Part shown: positions 1 through 5,190 of the stretch, in pieces
Position numbering within the stretch: position 1 is the stretch's first letter
Layout of the letters: each line of letters opens with the position of its first letter
Assembly (NCBI GenBank): GCA_023421635.1
Contig: JAEZSU010000300.1
Coordinates: 1-5,190 of the forward strand
Direction of reading: 5' to 3'
Source of the DNA: Actinomycetes bacterium
Lineage (GTDB): Bacteria > Actinomycetota > Actinomycetes > Actinomycetales > Microbacteriaceae
DNA length: 5,190 bases
Program-made: the position numbers and the translations under genes
The notes under the pieces: generated by a model
Seen by the model: only the letters and a program-made list of their open reading frames with translations
What the model was told of the DNA's origin: nothing
The model's database searches: none

Positions 1-544
1 CCACCGCATCGGCGTCGAGCCGCATCCGGTCGGCGTCGGCGACGAGGAGGTCGACTCCGGTCGCGCGGCCGTCTCGCACCACGACGTCCACGAGGAACGC
101 GTGCTCGACCACCAGTGCCCCCGAGGCGAGGACCGCCGCCACAAGTGCGTGCTCGATCGCGGCCCCCGTGGCGTCGCCGCCGGCGTGCAGGATGCGGGGG
201 AACGAGTGCGCGGCTTCCAGGCCCTTCCGCAGCTCCCCGGTCGCCGTGCGGTCGAACCCGACCCCGAGTGCGATGAGCTCGCGGATGCGGGCTGGCCCCT
301 CCTCGACGAGGACGCGCACGGCCGCTTCGTCGCAGAGCCCCGCGCCGGCCGCGAGCGTGTCGGCGACGTGCGCGTCGGCGCTGTCCTCGTCGAACATGAC
401 GGCGGCGACCCCGCCCTGCGCGTAGTGCGTGTTGGCCTGGTCGAGCACGTCCTTGGTCACCAGGGTCACGCGGACCCCGGTGCGTGCGGCGTGCAGGGCT
501 GTGACGAGCCCCGCGATACCGCTCCCCACGACGACGGCGTGCAT
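1..544 (-). CDS. nadB: L-aspartate oxidase, N-terminal part (cut by window edge)
   Basis: This FAD flavoprotein oxidises L-aspartate to iminoaspartate, the first step of de novo NAD synthesis; the product goes to NadA. The 181 visible codons start MHAVVVGSGIAGL, a Rossmann beta-alpha-beta dinucleotide site with G7, G9 and G12. The family signature NTHYAQGGVAAV is at residues 38-49, and AHSFPRILHAGGDATG lies at about 112-127. Glu110 aligns by eye with Glu121 of the E. coli enzyme. The His and Arg residues of the active site further along, and the helical C-terminal domain, lie outside the window; the family is usually a little over 500 residues, so about two thirds is missing. The ATG at 544-542 is one base after the nadA stop codon, which implies translational coupling. 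I see no good Shine-Dalgarno sequence of its own. The related fumarate reductase/succinate dehydrogenase flavoprotein is excluded by the NadB-specific signature and the context. Confidence 0.95.
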   Translation of the reverse strand, partial: MHAVVVGSGIAGLVTALHAARTGVRVTLVTKDVLDQANTHYAQGGVAAVMFDEDSADAHVADTLAAGAGLCDEAAVRVLVEEGPARIRELIALGVGFDRTATGELRKGLEAAHSFPRILHAGGDATGAAIEHALVAAVLASGALVVEHAFLVDVVVRDGRATGVDLLVADADRMRLDADAV

Positions 545-545
545 G

Positions 546-1874
546 TCAGGCCACGATCCCGGTGGGCTTGGCCGCCAGCATCCGCTCGAGCGCCACGCGG
601 GCGGGCGCCGCCACGTCGTCGGTCACCCGGATGCGGTTCACGACCTCGCCCGCGACGAGCCGCTCCAGCACCCAGGCGAGGTAGCCGGGGTGGATGCGGT
701 ACATCGTCGAGCACGGGCAGACGACCGGGTCGAGGCAGAAGATCTCGTGCTGCGGGTGCTCGGCGGCGAGGCGCTGGACGAGGTTGATCTCGGTGCCGAT
801 CGCGAAGGTCGTCGGCTCCGTGGCGGCGAGGATGGCCTTCCGGATGTAGTCGGTCGAGCCCGCCTCGTCCGCGGCGTCGACGACCGCCATCGGGCACTCG
901 GGGTGCACGATGACCCGGACCCCGGGGTGCTCCGCGCGGGCCTTGTCGATCTGCTCGACGGTGAAGCGGCGGTGCACGGAGCAGAACCCGTGCCACAGGA
1001 TCACCTGTGCGTCGGCGATCGTCTGCTCGTCCGACCCGCCGAACGGCTTCGTCGGGTTCCACATCGGCATCCGCTCGAGCGGCACGCCCATCGCCTTCGC
1101 GGTGTTGCGACCCAGGTGCTGGTCGGGGAAGAACAGCACGCGGCGGCCGCGCGCGAACGCCCACTCGAGCACGGTCCGCGCGTTCGAGGAGGTGCAGACG
1201 ATGCCGCCGTGCCGGCCGACGAAGCCCTTGATGGCCGCGGACGAGTTCATGTACGTGACCGGGATCACCGGCAGGAGGCCGTCGGCGTCCGGCGTGTCGA
1301 GGTCGCCCAGCACCTCGGCGAGCTGTTCCCAGCACTCCTCGACCTGGTCGATGTCGGCCATGTCGGCCATGGAGCACCCGGCGGCGAGGTTCGGGAGGAT
1401 GACGGACTGCTCGGGGCGGGAGAGGAGGTCCGCCGTCTCCGCCATGAAGTGCACGCCGCAGAAGACGATCGCCTCGGCGTCGGGATGCTCGAGCGCCGCG
1501 TTCGCGAGCTGGAACGAGTCGCCCACGTAGTCGGCGTGCCGGACGACCTCCTCGCGCTGGTAGAAGTGGCCGAGCACGACCACCCGGTCACCGAGGGTCG
1601 CCTTCGCGGCGATGATCCGCTGGTGCAACTCCTCGTCGGATGCGGCGCGGTACTCCTGCGGGAGGGCGCCCTGCATCGGCGAACCGGTCGGGATCACGTC
1701 GCCCATCGATGCGCCGGGGCCGTACCCGGGGCGCGTGTCGAACAGCCACGGGCCGGCCGCGAGGTCGGTGTTGCAGGTGCTGCCGGTCGTGCTGCCGGAG
1801 ACGATCGCCTGGATCTCGTGGTCGACCGAGGGGTCGATCGGGCGAGGCTGCAGGGTCAGGGGGGTCGCGGACAT
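546..1874 (-). CDS. nadA: Quinolinate synthase, long actinobacterial form
   Basis: NadA condenses iminoaspartate with dihydroxyacetone phosphate to give quinolinate, using an oxygen-sensitive [4Fe-4S] cluster in the cytoplasm. The 442-residue product carries the family blocks in order: GHFYQREEVV (102-111) with GDS at 118-120, FCGVHFMAETA (138-148), NLAAGCSMADMA (162-173), TYMNSSAAIKGF (207-218), CTSSNA (227-232), PDQHLGRNTAK (250-260), WHGFCSVH (294-301), HPEC (324-327) and CPCSTMYRIHP (386-396). Likely cluster ligands are Cys139, Cys298 and one of Cys386/Cys388. It is longer than the E. coli-type enzyme (about 350 residues) because of an N-terminal stretch of about 80 residues, including YGPGASMGDVIP at 51-62, which resembles other actinobacterial NadA proteins. 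The ATG is preceded at six bases by a purine run, GAAGAGAG. It is the middle gene of the nrtR-nadA-nadB operon. All key residues are present and no frameshift is seen. Confidence 0.98.
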   Translation of the reverse strand: MSATPLTLQPRPIDPSVDHEIQAIVSGSTTGSTCNTDLAAGPWLFDTRPGYGPGASMGDVIPTGSPMQGALPQEYRAASDEELHQRIIAAKATLGDRVVVLGHFYQREEVVRHADYVGDSFQLANAALEHPDAEAIVFCGVHFMAETADLLSRPEQSVILPNLAAGCSMADMADIDQVEECWEQLAEVLGDLDTPDADGLLPVIPVTYMNSSAAIKGFVGRHGGIVCTSSNARTVLEWAFARGRRVLFFPDQHLGRNTAKAMGVPLERMPMWNPTKPFGGSDEQTIADAQVILWHGFCSVHRRFTVEQIDKARAEHPGVRVIVHPECPMAVVDAADEAGSTDYIRKAILAATEPTTFAIGTEINLVQRLAAEHPQHEIFCLDPVVCPCSTMYRIHPGYLAWVLERLVAGEVVNRIRVTDDVAAPARVALERMLAAKPTGIVA

Positions 1875-1880
1875 GTCGTG

Positions 1881-1888
1881 CTCTCTTC
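1881..1888 (-). promoter_or_regulatory. Ribosome binding site of nadA
   Basis: On the minus strand the purine run GAAGAGAG ends six bases before the nadA ATG (1874-1872). It lies in the 30-base nrtR-nadA gap, where I see no hairpin or promoter, so nadA is probably read from the nrtR promoter. It is a modest match to the Shine-Dalgarno consensus. Confidence 0.5.
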
Positions 1889-1904
1889 GTGACGCGGGGT
1901 CGGG

Positions 1905-2654
1905 TCAGGCGGAGGCGCCGAGGGGGCCGCGGTCGGCCATCTCGACGTCGTGGTTGTAGCGGTACAACCGCGCCGGCCGGTGGCTGCCGGTGCGGAAGTC
2001 GTCGGTGGGGATGAGGGAGCCGGAGTTCTCGGCCTGGCGGCGGAAGTTCGCCGGGTCCAGACGGCGGCCGAGGATCGCCTCGTACACCTCGCGGAGCTCC
2101 GCGAGCGTGAACGTGTCGGGGAGCAGGCCGTGCGCGATGCGCGAGTAGCCCACCTTGTTGCGCAGGCGCCACAGGGCGTACTCGACGATCGCGTTGTGGT
2201 CGAAGGCGAGGGTGCCCAGCTCGTCCGCCCGCACCCAGCGCACGTTCTCGGGGGCGGTGTCGGCGGCCGCGTGCCGGCCCACCTGCGCGTCGACCTCGTC
2301 CGCGCGCAGCAGCGCCCAGTAGACGATCGAGATGACGCGGGTGGGGGAGCGGTCGACGTCGCCGAACGCGTAGAGCTGCTCCAGGTAGCTGGGGGTGAGG
2401 CCGGTGGTCTCCTCGAGCGTGCGGGACGCCGCATCCTCGAGGCCCTCGGCGACGCCGAGCCAGCCGCCGGGCAGCGCCCACAGGCCCATGTGCGGATCGC
2501 GGGTGCGGCGCACCAGCGGCAGCACGAGGTGCGGGCAGTCCTCGCCGCGGTCCCGGCGGAGGCTGAAGATCACGGTCGACACGGCGACCCGCGTGGTGTC
2601 GACGGCCTCGACATCACGGGGATCTGCTGGGGGATGCGGCTGAGTTCGTGTCAT
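1905..2654 (-). CDS. nrtR: NrtR-type Nudix-related transcriptional regulator of NAD synthesis
   Basis: This 249-residue protein has an N-terminal Nudix domain (about 20-150) and a C-terminal winged-helix domain (about 165-235), the architecture of NrtR repressors. In that family the Nudix domain senses an NAD-related ligand such as ADP-ribose and releases the DNA-binding part. The Nudix box begins LPGGWLGVAE with G64 and E70, then R78, E82 and G85, but two box glutamates are threonine (T79, T83), so hydrolase activity is doubtful. The winged-helix region shows FTLAELREVYEAILGRRLD (182-200), then NFRRQ and a basic tail, RPARLYRYN (226-234). It is the first gene of the operon, 30 bases before nadA, matching the nrtR-nadA-nadB order known in mycobacteria. 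Two palindromes at its own promoter suggest autoregulation. The ATG at 2654-2652 has an AGGG five bases upstream. A simple Nudix hydrolase is the alternative, but the C-terminal domain argues against it. Confidence 0.93.
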   Translation of the reverse strand: MTRTQPHPPADPRDVEAVDTTRVAVSTVIFSLRRDRGEDCPHLVLPLVRRTRDPHMGLWALPGGWLGVAEGLEDAASRTLEETTGLTPSYLEQLYAFGDVDRSPTRVISIVYWALLRADEVDAQVGRHAAADTAPENVRWVRADELGTLAFDHNAIVEYALWRLRNKVGYSRIAHGLLPDTFTLAELREVYEAILGRRLDPANFRRQAENSGSLIPTDDFRTGSHRPARLYRYNHDVEMADRGPLGASA

Positions 2655-2665
2655 GGTGACCCTAA
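2645..2665. promoter_or_regulatory. Candidate NrtR operator, proximal site (overlaps nrtR start codon)
   Basis: This is a 21-bp imperfect palindrome of the form TT-N3-GTCA-N3-TGAC-N3-AA, centred at 2655. It covers the nrtR ATG (2654-2652), its AGGG Shine-Dalgarno sequence (2663-2660) and the first codons. A near copy lies exactly 34 bp upstream of the gene. NrtR sites are known to be roughly 21-bp palindromes near NAD genes. Assignment of this sequence to NrtR is inference from position and symmetry, not from a matched motif. Confidence 0.7.
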
Positions 2666-2675
2666 GTGCAGGGCG

Positions 2676-2705
2676 ATCTTATTGTCATGCTGACCTGAAG
2701 TGCAA
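2676..2705 (-). promoter_or_regulatory. Candidate promoter of the nrtR-nadA-nadB operon
   Basis: On the minus strand, TTGCAC (2705-2700) and TAAGAT (2681-2676) are separated by 18 bp and resemble -35 and -10 boxes (three and four of six consensus bases). Transcription would start near 2670, giving a leader of about 15 bases. The match is moderate, but the position and the overlap with the distal palindrome support it. Confidence 0.5.
2679..2699. promoter_or_regulatory. Candidate NrtR operator, distal site (inside nrtR promoter)
   Basis: This is the second copy of the palindrome, TT-N3-GTCA-N3-TGAC-N3-AA, centred at 2689; symmetry extends to CTT/AAG at 2678-2700. It occupies the spacer and part of the -10 box of the candidate nrtR promoter, where a bound dimer would block RNA polymerase. 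Its centre is 34 bp from that of the proximal site, about three helical turns, so two dimers would sit on the same DNA face. Confidence 0.7.
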
Positions 2706-2742
2706 GTCCACCGCGAGCGCGGGGGTGTCGGGGCGTGCCTCG

Positions 2743-2748
2743 TAAGCT
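2743..2748 (+). promoter_or_regulatory. Candidate -10 box for the MarP-like protease gene
   Basis: TAAGCT fits the TANNNT form of actinobacterial -10 boxes and stands 19 bases before the start codon, so the leader would be very short. I find no recognisable -35 hexamer at the right spacing in the G-rich stretch upstream, so this is a weak call. Confidence 0.3.
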
Positions 2749-2751
2749 GGC

Positions 2752-2763
2752 GGGGGAAGGGAG
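2752..2763 (+). promoter_or_regulatory. Ribosome binding site that fixes the start of the MarP-like gene
   Basis: A purine-rich run, GGGGGAAGGGAG, ends four bases before the ATG at 2768. It lies inside the longer frame that opens with GTG at 2735. This favours the ATG, whose product begins straight with a membrane helix, over the GTG, which would add 11 polar residues. Confidence 0.7.
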
Positions 2764-2767
2764 CCGC

Positions 2768-3949
2768 ATGGAGGTCGTCGTGGTGGACGTGATCCTGGTC
2801 CTCCTGCTCGTCCTCGCCCTCGTCGGTGGCGCTGCCCGCGGACTCCTCGCGAACCTGGGCGCGCTCGTCGGCCTCGCCGCGGGCGGCTTCGCCGCATGGT
2901 GGCTCATGCCGGTCGTCAGCCGCTGGTCGCCGTGGCCCGACTCCCGCGGCATCCTGGTGATCGCCACCGGCGCCTTCCTCCTCGTGATCGGGTCGATCAT
3001 CGGCGGCGCACTCGCGGGCGCCCTCCGGCGCCGAGCCGACCGGATGCGGCTGAAACCGCTCGACCGGCTGCTCGGCGGAGCCCTCAGCGTCGTCATCATG
3101 GCGCTCGCGATCTCGCTCGTCGCGCAGAGCGTGGCAGGTGCGGGACTGCCGCTCGTGTCCTCGGCGGTCTCGTCCTCCCGCGTGCTCGGTGCGATCGAGT
3201 CGATCACGCCGCGCCCGGTCACCGAGGCCCTCGCCCGGGTGCGCCAGGCCGTCGTCGCCGACGCGCTGCCGAGGCTCGGCGAGCTCATCGAGATCGGGCC
3301 CCCGGTCGAGGACGCGGCGCCCGTCGACCTCGCCGACCCGGTGCTGAACCGGGCAGCGCAGTCGGTCGCGCGCATCGCAGGCACCGCCGCCGCGTGCGGT
3401 CAGAACCTCACCGGCACCGGGTTCGTCGTCGCCGACGACCGGATCGTCACGAACGCGCACGTCGTCGCCGGGGTGCAGAACCCGGTCGTGGAACTGCCCG
3501 GCCGGAGCGCGCAGGACGGCCAGGTGGTGTACTTCGACCCGGTCGACGACCTCGCCGTCATCGCTGTGGACGTCCAGGATGCCGCCGTGCTGCCGCTGTC
3601 CGAGGTCCTCGGGGTGGGCGAGGCCGGGGTGATCGACGGGTACCCGTTCGGGGGGCCGTTCACCACCGGGCAGGCCGTCGTCCGCTCGTCGGGGAGCGCG
3701 CTCGTCCCGGACATCTACGACAGCGGCAGCACGCTCCGTGAGATCTACGCGCTGGAGGCCGACGTGCAGCCGGGGAACTCCGGCGGGCCGTTCCTCACCC
3801 GCGACGGCCGCGTCGCCGGCGTCGTGTTCGCACGCGCCGACGACGGCGCGGCGATCGGCTACGCCATGACGAACACCGAGCTCTCGCCGGTCGTGGCGCA
3901 GGCACCGTCGCTCACCGCACCCGTCGACACCGGGGAGTGCGCCGGCTGA
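2768..3949 (+). CDS. marP: MarP-like membrane serine protease (CvpA plus trypsin-like domain)
   Basis: The 393-residue product has four hydrophobic helices at the N-terminus (about 5-20, 27-50, 60-84 and 103-124; CvpA-like), a linker, and from about 195 a chymotrypsin-fold protease expected outside the membrane. The triad is His231 in TNAHVVAG, Asp261 (or Asp260) in DDLAVIAV and Ser338 in GNSGGP. Cys210 just before the protease core and Cys391 near the C-terminus match the spacing of the disulfide-forming cysteines of mycobacterial MarP (Rv3671c, 397 residues; Cys214 and Cys395). That protease supports acid and oxidative stress resistance and cleaves the peptidoglycan hydrolase RipA. Function here is inferred from architecture; no PDZ domain is present, which argues against DegP/HtrA. 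The ATG at 2768 is chosen over GTG 2735 because of a strong purine run four bases upstream. The gene is divergent from nrtR and followed by the glycine riboswitch, so it is probably monocistronic. Confidence 0.9.
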   Translation: MEVVVVDVILVLLLVLALVGGAARGLLANLGALVGLAAGGFAAWWLMPVVSRWSPWPDSRGILVIATGAFLLVIGSIIGGALAGALRRRADRMRLKPLDRLLGGALSVVIMALAISLVAQSVAGAGLPLVSSAVSSSRVLGAIESITPRPVTEALARVRQAVVADALPRLGELIEIGPPVEDAAPVDLADPVLNRAAQSVARIAGTAAACGQNLTGTGFVVADDRIVTNAHVVAGVQNPVVELPGRSAQDGQVVYFDPVDDLAVIAVDVQDAAVLPLSEVLGVGEAGVIDGYPFGGPFTTGQAVVRSSGSALVPDIYDSGSTLREIYALEADVQPGNSGGPFLTRDGRVAGVVFARADDGAAIGYAMTNTELSPVVAQAPSLTAPVDTGECAG

Positions 3950-3970
3950 GCCGTACACAGGGTGCTGTGG

Positions 3971-3987
3971 CCGCAGGCCCGGTGCGG
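3971..3987 (+). terminator. Weak hairpin after the MarP-like gene
   Basis: CCGCA and TGCGG form a 5-bp stem with a 7-base loop, 21 bases after the stop codon, followed only by TTAT. It lacks a real T-run, so it may be a weak terminator or chance; it also overlaps the candidate gcvT promoter. Confidence 0.25.
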
Positions 3988-3988
3988 T

Positions 3989-3994
3989 TATGCT
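3989..3994 (+). promoter_or_regulatory. Candidate -10 box for the glycine riboswitch-gcvT transcript
   Basis: TATGCT matches four of six -10 consensus bases and sits in a locally A/T-richer spot 20 bases before the P0 helix of the riboswitch, so transcription would start near 4001. No convincing -35 hexamer is seen about 17 bases upstream. The position is right for a riboswitch leader of about 250 bases. Confidence 0.45.
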
Positions 3995-4013
3995 GGGCCG
4001 CACAATTCCATAC

Positions 4014-4208
4014 GGCCCCATGACCGTTGCGGGAGAGCCCCGGGAGCACGCATCCCGGGCACCGAAGGAGCAAGCCTCCCCGCCAATCTCTCAGGTACGC
4101 GTACCGCCGCGGTCGGGCCACTCTGGAAAGCGATCCACGCGGATCCGCCGACGGTGAAAGCGCAGTCGCCCATCGGGCGCGCGCGAAACTCTCAGGCCCA
4201 TGACAGAG
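4014..4208 (+). ncRNA. Tandem glycine riboswitch (two aptamers) upstream of gcvT
   Basis: This cis-acting RNA binds glycine and, in this family, usually turns on glycine cleavage genes. Aptamer 1 (about 4023-4113) has P1 strands ACCG/CGGT (4023-4026 with 4110-4113) and GCGG/CCGC, a GAGAG/CTCTC pairing (4033-4037 with 4088-4092), a 7-bp P2 stem (4039-4045 with 4053-4059) and the core ACCGAAGGAGCAAGCC (4061-4076). Aptamer 2 (about 4121-4208) has P1 CTCTG/CAGAG (4121-4125 with 4204-4208), a GATCC/GGATC hairpin, the core GACGGTGAAAGC and the conserved GAAACTCTCAGG (4185-4196). The linker is only about six bases. GGCCC at 4014-4018 can pair with GGGCC at 4115-4119, giving the leader-linker P0 helix known for tandem glycine riboswitches. 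Both the sequence cores and the position before gcvT support the call strongly. Confidence 0.95.
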
Positions 4209-4211
4209 GGG

Positions 4212-4254
4212 GAGTTCGCAGGACGGGACCCGTCCGCCCGATCCGGGAGAACTC
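4212..4254 (+). promoter_or_regulatory. Riboswitch expression platform with possible Shine-Dalgarno sequestering
   Basis: GAGTTC (4212-4217) is perfectly complementary to GAACTC (4249-4254), which ends directly at the gcvT start codon. Inside this helix are an inverted repeat GGACGGG-A-CCCGTCC (4221-4235) and CCCG-ATC-CGGG (4237-4247), the latter pairing with part of the Shine-Dalgarno GGGAG (4245-4249). The three stems would form a multi-branched fold that hides the ribosome site. No T-run follows, so control of translation is more likely than transcription termination. How glycine binding would disrupt the fold is not evident, because it does not overlap P1 of aptamer 2. Confidence 0.55.
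4245..4249 (+). promoter_or_regulatory. Ribosome binding site of gcvT
   Basis: GGGAG stands five bases before the ATG at 4255 and supports that start. It is the likely target of riboswitch control, since its bases are involved in the inverted repeats of the platform. Confidence 0.7.

Positions 4255-5190
<936 letters not shown>

Noticed and set aside
429..1892. A 487-codon open frame on the plus strand opposite nadA and nadB
   Set aside because: The minus strand encodes full-length NadA with every family motif; the plus-strand product has low-complexity composition and no recognisable domain.
2735..2767. Upstream GTG at 2735 as the start of the MarP-like gene
   Set aside because: It would place the best ribosome binding site inside the coding region and add 11 polar residues before the first membrane helix; no comparable purine run precedes the GTG.
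2651..4021. A 456-codon open frame on the minus strand opposite the MarP-like gene
   Set aside because: It is a GC-driven antisense shadow: the translation is rich in Arg, Asp, Gly and His with no domain, while the opposite strand encodes a protease with intact triad and membrane helices.
4221..4235. Inverted repeat GGACGGG-A-CCCGTCC as an intrinsic terminator in the gcvT leader
   Set aside because: No T-run follows the stem and the gcvT ribosome site lies immediately downstream, so a translational role in the expression platform is more plausible.

Overview
The window is a high-GC, gene-dense chromosomal segment, most likely from an actinobacterium. Third codon positions are strongly G/C. 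A Nudix-type regulator sits directly upstream of nadA and nadB, the NadA is of the long actinobacterial form, a CvpA-plus-trypsin membrane protease of MarP type is present, and a tandem glycine riboswitch precedes gcvT. Together these suggest Actinomycetes, perhaps Microbacteriaceae; the family assignment is inference. Everything recognised is core or house-keeping in character. I see no mobile element, CRISPR array, tRNA or rRNA.

Layout. Bases 1-2654 (minus strand) hold a three-gene de novo NAD operon read right to left: nrtR (1905-2654), nadA (546-1874) and the N-terminal third of nadB (1-544, cut by the window edge). The nrtR-nadA gap is 30 bases, and the nadA stop and nadB start are one base apart. 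NadB makes iminoaspartate from L-aspartate, and NadA condenses it with dihydroxyacetone phosphate to quinolinate. NrtR is expected to repress the operon. Its promoter region carries two 21-bp imperfect palindromes (TT-N3-GTCA-N3-TGAC-N3-AA) exactly 34 bp apart. One lies between the candidate -35 and -10 boxes, and the other covers the Shine-Dalgarno sequence and start codon of nrtR itself.

Bases 2655-2767 are a divergent intergenic region. Bases 2768-3949 (plus strand) encode a 393-residue MarP-like protease with four predicted N-terminal membrane helices, a His/Asp/Ser catalytic triad and a cysteine pair placed as in mycobacterial MarP.

Bases 3950-4254 hold no protein gene. They contain a candidate promoter, a tandem (two-aptamer) glycine riboswitch at about 4014-4208 with a leader-linker P0 helix, and an expression platform (4212-4254) whose base pairing could hide the Shine-Dalgarno sequence of gcvT. 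The gcvT gene (4255 to the right edge, about five sixths present) encodes the T-protein of the glycine cleavage system, so the riboswitch senses the substrate of the pathway it controls.

Beyond annotation, the most notable signals are the paired NrtR-type operators, the degenerate Nudix box of the regulator, the riboswitch expression platform, and strong over-representation of the octamer GGATGCGG (11 copies on both strands, in all reading frames).
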